Assembly (NCBI GenBank): GCA_030770545.1
Contig: CM061102.1
Span: 12,082,501 to 12,146,500 of the forward strand
Direction: 5' to 3'
Source of the DNA: Macropodus opercularis
Taxonomy: Eukaryota > Chordata > Actinopteri > Anabantiformes > Osphronemidae
DNA length: 64,000 nucleotides
Shown here: positions 52,965-64,000 of the stretch, one piece after another
How the letters are laid out: each line of letters starts with the position of its first letter
How positions within the stretch are numbered: position 1 is the stretch's first letter
Notes under the pieces: model-generated
The model's database searches: none
The model's input: only the letters and a program-made list of their open reading frames with translations
What the model was told of the DNA's origin: nothing
Translations under genes and position numbers: made by a program

Positions 52965-53039
52965 CCCTGGATAGTACATCATCTATACTGTAGTGTCTCT
53001 TTAATAAACTTACAGTATAAGATGATATCCTATCCAGGG
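52965..53039 (-). ncRNA. mir144: miR-144 precursor hairpin
   Basis: The minus-strand 53030-53009 gives the 5p arm GGATATCATCTTATACTGTA plus AG. The minus-strand 52992-52973 gives the 3p arm TACAGTATAGATGATGTACT, identical to miR-144-3p. A perfect 10-bp lower stem is formed by CCCTGGATAG (52965-52974) with CTATCCAGGG (53030-53039). It is the 5' member of the miR-144/451 cluster, known to be activated by GATA1 and to fine-tune erythroid gene expression. It sits between eral1 and flot2 as in human. Confidence 0.98.
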
Positions 53040-54006
53040 CACAAGACATAACCGTCGGCAGCCAGTTGTTATTGTGTTGGTGAATCTGCAAGACAAGAGC
53101 AGGCAACAGACGTTAAAAAAGAACGAATAATAATCTTAAATAATAACGTGTATTTAGCGCTGGCTCAGCTACATCTGTGCCACCTGCTGCATCTGCTACA
53201 TCTTTGTCCCATGCTCACCTTTTCTTTTGCATCTTTGCTGACATGTCCCACCTCCACATTTAATGGCCTCTACGTGTCCCTGTCCAGTTCACACCGTCCT
53301 AACAGCGCTGTCCGCTGGGCCCCGGCACTTAAAGACCCCCAGCTCATTTGCATACCGTGATGACTGGGGTGGACCTGACAGCTCGGGTTGAACTTTTTTT
53401 TTCTTATCTGGTCCTAACCTGACTCTGGGCTCTGTCGATCGTGGTCCACACCCTTATTTCCCAAAGCCGGACACATAAATATCTGCCCTTTTTAAGCTGC
53501 ATAAACGCTAAACTGTTCATTAAAAACTGAAACTGCACAGGCCTACAGTACATTCATTTCAGTTTATCATACAGGTTTGCGCCACAAATGATTTTTTTAG
53601 CAAAAACACACATAATTGCGTTTTCCCTCACTTTTTCATGGTCATATATGTGTTTGAGCTTTATAAGCTCTAAGCAGTAATACTGAAGTTAATCTCTTCA
53701 TGTGATTATAGATTAATTATTCATCTCATAAATCATCTAAATCTCTTCGCTCCTTAGATTAATGTTGGGTGTTAAATAGAATGGAATTAAATTTTTCAAC
53801 GTGTCAACTGATGTTATGACTTTGTAAACTGGTCTGTGTGAGAAACAAGCTCGATACCAAGACAAGGAGAGCAGATATCTGTTTATTATTTGATACGTGA
53901 CACACGCTGCTCATCTGTTTATGGCTAGACTGTGACAGAGCGCTGGCCTAAAGCAATGTTTAATCCCTGAACACTTGTCTGCAGTCCTGTGAGGAAAGCA
54001 GGGATG

Positions 54007-54018
54007 CCCCCCCCCCCC
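54007..54018. repeat. Poly-C tract
   Basis: About 12 C in a row, in the spacer upstream of miR-144. Confidence 0.8.
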
Positions 54019-54329
54019 TTCTCTTCTTCATGAACTTGAATTTAAAGTTTATTAAGTAACACTTCAAAACCAAATCACCCAGTGCACACCAGCAACTTTG
54101 ATGAATGCATCTGCTCCAACAGGAAGTCATTAAGGGAGAAATATTCACAGTTGCCTTCACAGCACAGCTTTAAGGTCAGGCTCATTCATCACAGGTGCTT
54201 TCTGTTAACATAGAGGAGAGACCGTGACTCCTAATTCTTCAGCAATATTCCGATAATTCACTTATTTTGTCTTTGTTTATGGTCTGCGCTGCAGGGTTTC
54301 ACTATGTTCCGCTTTAGGTGGGACACGGC

Positions 54330-54520
54330 TGTTGCTGTGGCAACACACTCCCCAGGGTGTGGGAGCGCGTTCAGGGTGTGAGAGGTCCTCCTGCAGGCAC
54401 AGATAAAGATGAAGGTAGGACTATCTGAGTGTTTTGTGTCCCTCCAGCTCTTTATCTCCTGCAGAAATGCTTCGACTTTTTCTGCAAACTTCCATTTGCT
54501 TTCGCAGATAAGTTTTTTTA
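54330..54520 (-). promoter_or_regulatory. Candidate erythroid control element (CACCC plus GATA motifs) for miR-144/451
   Basis: GGGTGTGGG (54355-54363, a KLF1-type CCCACACCC on minus) and a second GGGTGTGAG (54374-54382) lie close to AGATAA (54401-54406) and AGATAAG (54506-54512). This CACCC/GATA grouping 1.3-1.5 kb upstream of miR-144 resembles known erythroid promoters and enhancers. The motifs are short and could occur by chance. Confidence 0.4.
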
Positions 54521-56048
54521 TACTTCAGAGCTTATTGAGATAAACAGAGAGGAAGGACTCATTGTGCAGAAAGCCAGGTTTTAATCGGTGGGGTAACTTG
54601 TTGGGGTTTGATTAAAACTGCGTGCGCTGAAAATGCACTCAAATGAACGCATGCCCTGACACTTAATTGTTGTATTAGTTCACCAATTTGCCCATCTGTC
54701 AATAACTGGGGGTAGTTTTACCTCCTCTTCAGACGGAGGAAACATCTGGTCAGGAGTAATTTGTGCCACATCATTTATTTAATGATGAGGGAGACTCTGG
54801 GATATTAAAAGAGGGGTGACTGAATAATTGCAGGTTTTTATGACATTTATTTCTTATTCATAAAACAAAATACATGACGTTGTATCAAACTATGACACGT
54901 GCTTAAAGATAAGTGTAACTGCATTTACATAAGTCCTGGTTTAATGTCAGGAATATTTGCATTTTACGCCATATCTCATGTCTGTCAGAGAAAAATCTTT
55001 TACTTTTTATCCTACAATAGTTGTTACATACAGTAACTACATTTTATAGTAATTTTTTTCTTATTTTCAGACTAAAGGTTTTTAGTACAAAACAAATCCT
55101 CCAGAAAAAGGAAAAAGAATATAGATTTTTGTAACACAGCTTATTATTAGTTTTATTTGATGGTGCATCGTATTTATCTCATTTATCTATGGATTGTTTC
55201 TTAAGTTAGATATATGAATGTCAGTTATTTATAGAAATAGTAATTATTGTTGTACCGCTGATAGATTTTTATGGTTAGTCTTTATCACTAACAGTAGAAC
55301 TGAATTGCATTGGTGTCATCCCTGTGGTCCCTGTAGAGCTGCACAGGTGACTGTAGACTGCCCCCTTCAGGCTAAATGTGAACACATCTCTGGATCAGGA
55401 CTTGCAGCCATGCCCTCCAGCAGCTGCTCAAATCAATTAACCTCACTCAGATTAACACCAGACAGCTGAAGACTGGCAAGTTCATTTTACTTCCTTAAAA
55501 CAAATAAGGGCAACACATTAATTTACTTATTTTTAACATTACTGTGATTTTCTTTTCTTGGCAAGATAACTCGCTAATGAAGTGAAAGACCAAGGCCACA
55601 CCTGACATATAAGAACCCAACAATAATGGTACTAGATAAAAAAAAAACATGCTTGTGTGTAAAGGATGTTCACAGTATCACACCGGCAGGGATGCACACA
55701 GTAAATAACAGATGTTTTACCGCTTCAAGGTTTTATGGTATTTTATTCGTTCTTTGTCATGATTATTTAATAAGCATCCTGGCCTCTGACAATGAGGACG
55801 TCAATCCTAGTAGAGGACACATCTGCTCATGCTGACCCACAGCTTTTAATCTGTCTTGGTGTGCAGGGAGTCTGCTGCGCTGCCACGTTGCCAAGAGGAG
55901 CTGCCGCACGCACAAACACGACACTAACGCACAACAGACTTCAGCAGCCGTGACGCTGCTTTCCAACTTCTAATATGTCTTCTTGTGTTCGTTCTATCAA
56001 ACCGCGTAAACAGCAGTGGAAGCTACATAATAAACTGATGGTATAACG

Positions 56049-58389
56049 TTTATTACAGAACAGCACACAATACAGGCATGATGAACATGTACTTGAAATG
56101 CCATGTTGAATCACACAACATCTCCTATGGACGTTTGCTTAAAGTCAGACAACAGATGGTCAGAGGTGAAGAGTTAAGGCATAGGTCTAAAAGGTTTGGT
56201 CTTCTTTCAAATGCTACCTGTGTAACACGATGTCGCCACTAGTTTCATTAGATAATACAAATCAAGAACACAGCCAAAATAAGACCTTTCTCTACAAGAA
56301 AGGTTATTTTCTACTTCCTATGTGTGTATAGTAGGCTCTTATTCGTCAGCTACATATATATATCGGTGTTTCATTATACATTTTGTTTTCAGTGTCAAAA
56401 GTACACAAAAAGAGACAAAGTACAATGGAAACCTTTAAACATTCAGCTAAAAATTATGTGTATAAAGTAGATACGTCTTTGTCATATAGTAAATTACAAT
56501 ATACCACCAGTAATTCCATGTATATGATTGAGAGTCAGCAAACTCATTTAACTATGATAAAGCTACACATTTAACAAAGGCACTGTGAACAGACACACTA
56601 AACAGAGTATAGCAAACTAGAAGGGTTTTAGTTCGTCTTTCAACTTCATAGATGCAAAACATCTACATATCTAAAATGAAAATGGCAAATATCTGCAGAT
56701 ATCCCGTTGCTCTTCATATTAAATTTGGGTGTGTAATAGTGGGAAAAAATATTCTTCTATTCCAAAATATTCTGCACTGAATGATCACAGTTTGAAAACA
56801 GGCAGCATCACCTCGCTGGCTGACCTTTTTTCATGTTGGCCATATAAACGTAAAGAAAATCTTCTACAAACTGGGTTTTATTACGGTATCTGCAGAAAGC
56901 TGAGCAGAGTTTCAACATGTTTACATTTCTAACTTCAACAGTTGCAGAAACATACTTACTTTGAAATTGTAACATTCAGGTCAGAAACATTTCAGAAATG
57001 ACAATGAATATAGCAAAGTTATGATTGTGTTTATAATAAAACAATAAAATCACAGATTCTGATGAGGTTGATGAACGTTCACGGCGTGTTTTACCAGATT
57101 ACTTAAAAAAGGTCTGGTAAAGCATTCTGAGAGGAGAGTGCAATAAAACTAGATTATCTGTAGCTACACAGGATTTTTAAGTGGATAAACCGTACAAGTT
57201 GCAATGTTCCCACAACACAAGCAATGACCAGATGATGCTTGGCTGTCCGCTCAAATTCAGTGGCTCAATCACTGAAACAGACTACAGACCTGTGCACAAA
57301 CCACATTATCACGTGCTCATTTTCCCAAAAAGCAACTGAAAGCATCACAAAGGTGGTTGTTAAATAAAAACGGTTTGCCGGAAAGATTGAAGATCTGAGC
57401 AGAAGGAGAAGCAACCGAACGGATGGAACCTCAGACCCTGCCTGCCTTCCACATGCTGTTTGAGGTATATATAAAATGGTTAGTAGGCCTGGCAGGCATC
57501 CAGAGTCTAAAGATAATATTTTCCGTGTGGCTTTATATATTTGCTCAGCTTTTATATCTACTTGTGTTTAAACACATGCAACAAAAATGAATAGTTAACA
57601 TTATTTGCAAAAGTGAGTTAGTAAAAGCTAATCTAGTGAAACAAGGAGCGTTTTTTGTTTAAACAGTGTTACACTGATAAATCTAAGTTTCAGCACTTGA
57701 GTGGTGAACAGGCACAGCACATCTGAACGAGACGACAGGCAACATGACAACAAACCACGAGGTAAGAATCACCAGTGAAGCGATTCAGATATCACTGATG
57801 TAAAAGTTTAGTAAAAGTGTTGTTATCCATAGTTCTCTTGGTATTAGAGAAACATTTAATTTCACTATATGAAATACAATTTAAGAAGTAAGAAGAAATC
57901 AAAACGACCTATGTCAGTCTACTGCAAGCTAATTCACTACCAGGGCCGTGAGAAGATCAGCGTTTAATGAAGAGGCTGCGACGCCCTGCCCTGCTGCCAA
58001 AGGTGAATTAATGTCACAGCAGCATATTGGAGGAGCAGAGCCTTCTAAACTCAAAATTCAGAAAGGACTACATTATTCATGTGTTCTGCATTTTTGTTTA
58101 CGATATGGCGTTTGTCGTTGTACAATTGACAGGACTGAGCAGGTCTGCAACCTAAAAATACCAAGAGACAAAAACTAAAGGCTGGTCCTTTCGATATAAG
58201 GCCTCAGATTTGTTTCCTTGAGTAAATTAAAAACATCTTTAAAAAAAATAAAAACACACCTTGGTCACCGCCAAGTGGGTTTCCTGGTCAAAGGAATTTG
58301 CATAAGGGGTCAGAGAATGAAAAACTACTTTCATGCTTGAGGCAGATATATGTTGGAGCAGTCAGAGCCAGAGTCCCTGGCCTGATTCA
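56049..58389 (-). terminator. flot2 3' UTR and candidate poly(A) signal
   Basis: Downstream of the flot2 stop codon no further exon is recognised for 2.3 kb. A minus-strand AATAAA (TTTATT at 56049-56054) is the likely distal signal. A small inverted repeat, TTACCAGA/TCTGGTAA at 57091-57098 and 57113-57120, lies inside. Confidence 0.45.
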
Positions 58390-61300
58390 TCAGTTGGCTG
58401 GTTGGCACTGTGGGGTGGTCATCCTCTGGAGCAGAGGGATCTGTGGGATCAGGGCACACAGGGATTAGCTGGTTTTAACAGATTAAAAAAGCTTACTATC
58501 ACATGTGCGTTTCTCATAGTCCGATTCATTCCATTACAGATTTTTAGGAGAAACATCAGCATCTCTGTTGTCTAATTGTTGGTAAGAAGGTGCTGTCCAT
58601 TCACAACTCACAGCGCATTGCTTATAATGTTAAAGCTACAATCCTTTCAGCTTTCCTAAATAAATATGATAGAACTATTACGCTCGGCTCATGTGGGTGG
58701 TAATAATGACTTTCCACTCCACTATCTGCTTGCGCTGTTTAGCTGAAAAGCGTGGAGGCTGACGCTTTGCAGGATGGAGCACTGTTGAGCACTGGTGGGT
58801 GTTTGTGCCCTCTGCTCGGTTATTAATCAACAGCAGTATTACGAGGCTGCTTTGTGTTCGGCTGTTTGTTCTCGTGAATAACGGTGTCACCTTTGTTAGA
58901 TCGATCCCAGTGAGGGCGTTGACGGACACAGGGAGTTCAGCTAAGAGACGGGTCACCTCTCCAGTCACACGGCTGCCCTCCCCACTCAGGATGACAATCT
59001 CATTGGTCTTGGACAGGGGTGCAGCCACCTTGCTGGCAATCTGTTCAAACATAACCAGCATCTGTTACTTAACGGACTCTTCCACTCCACATCGTCTATA
59101 CACGTGATTAAAATGCCAGGAAAGTCTGTGGAAGGTTTTAGGTAACAATGCTAAACCGTGTCACTGCTACTAATGGTCAATGTGTTAATCTTTCAGGTGT
59201 GTAGCAAACTACAATGCTGTCAGTGTTCACATTGAAACATCTGTTTAAACAGTCAGTCTTAGTTAAACACAGTGGAGCAATGATCCACAGTTCTCCAAAA
59301 CCAGTGGTGTACTAATCGTGTGCTGCAGACCTTGGGCAGAGCTTCCAGCACCAAAGCTGTCTTGGCAGCGTCACCATACTGCTGGTAGGCGTCAGCCTTC
59401 AGCCTCATCTTCTCAGCCTCTGCCTTCCCCACTGCCTCAATGGAGGCGGCCTCGGCCTCACCAATGCAACGGATCTTCTCAGCCTCCGCTTGTGCTGTCA
59501 GCACCCTTTTCGTTCTGGTGTAGGGTTAGAGAAACATGAACAGATTTCATCATTATGTTTGGAAAGGAAAAATACAGCATAGTCCAGTTTCATGACTAGG
59601 TGTGAACAAATTGCGACAGCATCATAATTCTCTTGTTGACTAAACATGTTTTCAGGCTCAGCATGATTAACTTGTTCGTCAGCATGTTGTACAAACACAA
59701 GATTTTATATGATCTAAAATCAAAGAGAGATTAACTAATCCACTCACTTCTGTCCCTCGGCAAGCTGCTGCATCTTGTAGGCTTCAGCCTCAGCAGGTCT
59801 CTTCACAGTAGCAATGAGCTCCTTCTCAGTGCGGTCGATCTCCTTCTCCTCAATAGTGATCTGCTTCTTCCTCTGCACCACCTCAATTTCAATCTCCTCC
59901 AGACGGATCTTCTGCTGCTCTTTGGCAGCCTGCAGCTCATACGCCAGCTGGGACTCTGCTTTCTGAAAAACGCAGCCTCTATTGATCATCTACTCTGATG
60001 TTTGGCTGTTGCAAATGTGGTCAAGGCAACGGATTCAGATCGGTACCTTAGTGTTCACTTCCTGCATGAAGGCAGCTTTTTGCATTTCCAGCTCTCGTTT
60101 AGAGTCAGCCATTTTTGTGTCAGCTAAGAACTTAATATCCATCATTTCCTTCTTACACTCAGCTTCCTGTAGAACAATGCACAAAAGATCATTTTAATTA
60201 ATCAATTAAAAACATTTTAAGAAATTTTAATTTCTCCCCCTTACCCTGATGCCAGCATCTCTCTCTGCCTCTGCCACTCCGATGTCTGCATCCCTTTGTA
60301 CTGCTGCTGTCTGGGTTTTGCCCAGAGAACTCAGGTACTCCACTTTATCATACACATCCTGTTATAAATAAAAACAAATGTACGGTAAAGAAATGCTGTT
60401 TTTTTGTTCATTTGAACCATGTTAAGAGATTGATGCAGAATCAAACCAATTTAAAGTTTCATGTGTTGGACCTTGATGGTGAAGCTGAGGATCTCGATGC
60501 CCATCCGGCCAACATCAGGCGCTGCCACTTCTCGCACAAGTGTGGCAAACTTGTCTCTATCTTGGTAAATCTGCTCCACAGTTAACGTGCCTGAAATAAT
60601 GACTTAAGTTGTAATTGATTTTACACTTGACGTTTCGTACGTTCTCTTTTCTTACACTGAGATTTTCCATTTGTGTAAGCAGTCAACTGGATTAAAAACT
60701 GCAAAAGGTGTTTTATACAGTGCCCATCTTCCAGACTGAAAAACGTAAGCATTTAAAATGTACAAACAAACCCAATATGTGAATCCTATTTGTTAACACA
60801 TTTAAGATAATGTTTCATCAATTACGTTGCCTGATCTTGATAAACTATTAATCCCTGAAGGGAAATTCATAACAGAGTGTAAAAACTAGACAGACAGTCC
60901 AGCAGCATCTGCACGGGCTGGAGAAGCTACCCACCGAGGATGGCGCGCAGGTGACCCTCGAGGGTCTGCAGAATGACACTCTTGATCTCCACGACTGACT
61001 TCCCCAAGAACTGTTCACAAGCGTAACCCAGGAGTTCGCTTTCTGTCATCACCTTCACCTGATGTGGACAAAGACCATCAGCTGAAAACACATTTACCGA
61101 GACAGGCTCGAACACAAACACCAAAACATGACACGGCGGCTTTTTAGGATGCAAAACATCATGCTTTTCTTTTCTTGTTACACCTGCAGTAATGTATTAC
61201 TGCATAACACTTAAAATGCAAACTCATCACACAAACAGAATTGTGAATGTAAAATCAACACATTAGTGACAAGGATGTATACATCACGGATTATTTTTTG

Positions 61301-63864
61301 AGTTTAGCCACTTTAACAAGCCCAATTGTAAAAAAATTGTGGGGGGATGCAAATTTAAGAAGTAATGCAATAATTTGTAAATTGTATAAAGCCACATTTA
61401 ATGTAGCAACAGTGTGTGAGTTTGGGGAGAATGAGAGTTGGAAACATAGTGAAGACCTTGCAATGTGATGAACGGCTTCACTTCTTATTTATACAAGAAA
61501 TTAATTGGGAACTAAACCATCCTGGTGATGGTAGAGAAGCCATAACAAGAGGGAATGTAGTCACAGCACAGTACCTACACTGCAGACATCCTTGTCAATA
61601 ATCAGAACCAATATAATTATCAACTTAATTCAGGCTTCAAATGGAAAAAAAGGTCTATGCATGCGTTACAAATACTGTATATTCCTGCTGGGCAGTAAAA
61701 GCGTGACATGGATGAGTCAAAACAAGCGCAATCAGCAACAGTAAGAGGCGTCACAAAACAGTGAACTGGGTCCTTAGGCGACAGGTCTGTGCGTAGGTTC
61801 ACATCAGTAATCGGGGCAACACAAAGTCACGGGCGATAGACGTTATCACAAGGAATCACATGTATGACAACAGAAAAGGCTGCAAGACCACTCAAACACA
61901 CCGTCAGCAGGGGGCGCTGTGCTAAAGCGCAGACTGGAACCAAGACCAGTGTGTGAAAAGTTGTGCTCTTCACTGCTGACCTCCTACCCTGGCCCTTCAC
62001 TGTGACACCACCCTTCCTCATACCGCCTCAGAAAAAACTCTTTAAACAACTCAAAAGCACAAATACAGGAAGCCTGACAGGACAAGAATGTTGTTTATCG
62101 ACTTAAAGTGTTGCTCAAGTCGAGAAAATATATTTAATAATACTATATAAAATCTATCATTGCTACACTTCGTATGCAGGGTGGGTTTTTTTTTTTCACT
62201 GCTAAATCCCTCTTTTTCTACACAAAAACAATGAATCACACTCTTGTAAGTATCAAAAGCTTTGTGATTCAGGCAACCTTCTATAGTTTTTGACCCGCTG
62301 TTGTAGCAACGGATCTCTAGCGCTCTGGCTGAAGGGAGTTCAATGAAAACCATGGAGCTGTTCAGTCCTCAACAGTGGGTTCATTGTCAAGCGTGTGGCA
62401 AAACAACAAGGAAGACGATCACTGCAGCCGCAACACAGGACTGGCACTTTGTTTTCAACGTAAAAGGACAAATCAGTCACGGCAGCAGCTCGAGCTGTAC
62501 GTTACAGGTTCTTCAAGAGAAAATCCACCATGAAGAGGATTTTACACTTGTTTCGAACCGTTTTCAACAATGTGTGTGTTTTCAACAAAACCGTGGGAGG
62601 ATTACAAATGCATCAGTCCAATACTGATTTAAGAGACTAGCACCGTGTTTTATTTTAACTTGTGAAAGTGTTTGAACGCAGTCAATCTCAACTAGCATCA
62701 GCAAGTTGTAGGGGCAGCCTGCAATCCAGCAAGGCGGATGCCAACGGTGCAATCTACAGCTGTGCTGCAGATAATGCCACATTTACCATTTTTGGTTTAA
62801 AGTTTTCAGAATGTCACAAGTTTGCTGTGTAAAAACTACATAAAAACAAAATGCAATGATTTGTGATAGCTTATTCATAACAGAACATAGGAGGAGATGG
62901 GCCTTCCAGGTAGCTTTTAGTGATCAGTTCAAACAGCTGCAGCTCTGATGGCAAGAGGCTGCAAAATTGTTATGGAACGGCACAACTTACACATCTGGAA
63001 AAGCTCAATCAATCCTGAAGGTTATGCCCAGTGTTTTACCTAGCTCAGAGTTAATTAGAAACATGAATGTTAGAGTCATTCCTCTGTATGACATTCCCTC
63101 TGCTGTAATTACAGGTTGATGCAGAGAAAGGGGGAGCAGGCCGAGTGTGTGGGTTAGTACAGTCTTAAGTGGCATACCCAGTAAAGTGTAGTGATTTACC
63201 TGAGCCACCCCAGTGACAGTTATAGCTACACCCTCCGCTGTCTCTACATCATCACACTTGGGCTGCAGGGTCATAATCTCAAGCGTTAACCTGTGAAGAA
63301 TGTGAAAAAAATTTAATAAAATAAAAAATGGACACGTTCGGACGGAAAGCTAATGAAAGGACGGGGGCAGAACACAAAAGAAAAGCAGGACAAAGTGGAA
63401 CCTTTCACCCAAGGACTCCAGATCACTAACAACGGGGTAAATGAGATGCTATCCGTCATACAAATTCAGTTAAATCTAGCATTTTGCAGAAATTGTTTTT
63501 GTAATCAATCAGGAATCAATAAAATGCTCGATCATTTCTATAGCATTCATTTAGTGGCCCCGTTGCAAAGGTGACGTAAGAGTTCAGCTTTATGGCCAAG
63601 CCCAGGTTAGAGACAGCTGGTTGTCTCTTTTTGACTGTAGAAGAAGAAACAACATGAACATGAGAAAAACCAAACACGAGCAATGTTAGGCGATTAGTTT
63701 AACCATTGCCGTGTGTCTGCCTTTGATGCCGAGCACGAGCCACAGCTTGTCGTTGTTCTTTGTAAAGCATTACCTGAGCCACCCCTGTCACATCCAGGGG
63801 AACACCCTCCGATGTTTCGATATTCTCACAGCGACAGAGGATGGTCATAACTTCCAGAGACATT
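58390..63864 (-). CDS. flot2: Flotillin-2 (reggie-1), 5' end beyond the window
   Basis: Flotillin-2 is a scaffold of cholesterol-rich membrane microdomains that oligomerises with flotillin-1 on the cytoplasmic leaflet. Exons in gene order: 63774-63864 or 63200-63290 (alternatives), 60935-61058, 60472-60590, 60245-60358, 60047-60166, 59748-59962, 59331-59514, 58891-59040 and 58390-58440. These give 388 aa in frame; human is 428. The SPFH/PHB part includes CEQFLGKSVVEIK, VEQIYQDRDKF and APDVGRMGIEILSFTIK. The Ala/Glu-rich coiled coil carries EAECKKEMMDIKF, QLAYELQAAKEQQK and RPAEAEAYKMQQLAEG. The C-terminus is LSGEGSRVTGEV, LLAELPVSVNALTGIDLTK and IPLLQRMTTPQCQPAN, a last exon unlike the human tail. 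The missing N-terminal ~43 residues (with the MGNC acylation site in the family) lie past 64000. An a/b suffix is not decidable. Confidence 0.95.
61059..63199 (-). other. flot2 intron downstream of the alternative exon pair
   Basis: No exon or RNA gene is recognised in 2.1 kb apart from the CTCF-like site. Splicing control elements for the exon pair may lie here, but none is identified. Confidence 0.5.
61904..61920 (+). promoter_or_regulatory. CTCF-like binding site in a flot2 intron
   Basis: TCAGCAGGGGGCGCTGT is a near-perfect match to the CTCF core (CCASYAGRKGGCRS-type). It lies in the 2.1-kb flot2 intron 61059-63199. Occupancy is not shown. Confidence 0.6.
63200..63290 (-). other. flot2: flot2 alternative exon A (proximal, 91 nt)
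   Basis: Read on minus after an upstream TTCACAG acceptor, the exon encodes LTLEIMTLQPKCDDVETAE then GVAITVTGVAQ, and ends at a GTAAAT donor. It corresponds to the mammalian LEIMTLQPRCEDVETAEGV version of this segment. Length (91 nt) and phase equal those of exon B. Confidence 0.93.
63774..63864 (-). other. flot2: flot2 alternative exon B (distal, 91 nt)
   Basis: Read on minus after a CTGCGTAG acceptor, it encodes MSLEVMTILCRCENIETSE then GVPLDVTGVAQ, and ends at a GTAATG donor. It is homologous to exon A by tandem duplication. Including both exons would add 182 nt and break the frame, so they must be used one at a time. Confidence 0.93.
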
Positions 63865-64000
63865 CTACGCAGGCGGGCGAGGGGGAGGTAGCAGAGGCAA
63901 AACAGCAAGTTGAACAACGGGTGTTAGGAACGTCAGTAACAAAGATGAAGCGGGACGGAGTGAAGACAACAACCTGACCTCTTTTAATAATCTGAGACAA

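Larger units (their letters stand above)
53040..56048. other. Spacer upstream of miR-144 up to the flot2 3' end
   Basis: No protein-coding exon is recognised in 3 kb. It holds several WGATAR-type motifs on either strand: 53403-53409, 54401-54406, 54506-54512 and 54907-54913. A C tract lies at 54007-54018. The pri-miRNA start must lie here, but I cannot place it exactly. Confidence 0.5.

Noticed and set aside
57091..57120. Inverted repeat TTACCAGA/TCTGGTAA as a possible microRNA
   Set aside because: The 8-bp stem with a 14-nt AT-rich loop is too short for a microRNA precursor.
58678..58890. Continuation of the flot2 frame past residue LTK
   Set aside because: The frame runs through a donor at 58890; the true last exon at 58390-58440 supplies the family-like IPLL tail.
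1..64000. CRISPR arrays, bacterial operons, tRNA or rRNA genes, viral elements
   Set aside because: None seen. Tandem repeats are simple microsatellites, and gene structure is that of a vertebrate nuclear genome.

Overview
This is a vertebrate nuclear genomic window, almost certainly from a ray-finned (teleost) fish. It has intron-split genes with GT-AG junctions, compact introns, dinucleotide microsatellites, and seven recognisable vertebrate protein genes plus the miR-144/miR-451 microRNA pair. There are no bacterial, viral or CRISPR features. Species cannot be fixed from the sequence. All splice models were built by eye; each coding sum stays in frame.

Left block (1-17.9 kb), matching human 17p13.2: p2rx5 (+, ATP-gated channel), emc6 (-, ER insertase subunit), shpk (+, sedoheptulose kinase) and trpv1 (+, heat/proton cation channel). 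p2rx5 and emc6 are convergent. emc6 and shpk are divergent and share a promoter interval with a ZNF143-like site. CTNS and TAX1BP3, which lie between SHPK and EMC6 in human, are absent here.

Right block (17.9-64 kb), matching human 17q11.2: fam222b (-, with a roughly 17 kb first intron and a CpG-rich promoter near 43.5 kb), eral1 (+, mitochondrial rRNA chaperone GTPase), the miR-144/miR-451 cluster (-), and flot2 (-, membrane-microdomain scaffold, whose 5' exon(s) lie beyond the right edge). trpv1 and fam222b meet tail to tail with about 60 bp between their candidate poly(A) signals, which is where the two human-separated blocks join.

The genes are mostly independent housekeeping or sensory loci rather than one pathway. 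The most rewarding items are the miR-144/451 hairpins with a GATA/CACCC motif cluster upstream, a pair of equal-length mutually exclusive flot2 exons, loss of three key vanilloid-contact residues in trpv1, an intact p2rx5 exon 10, and a GC-rich inverted repeat in a trpv1 intron. I found no evidence of a wholly new biological system.
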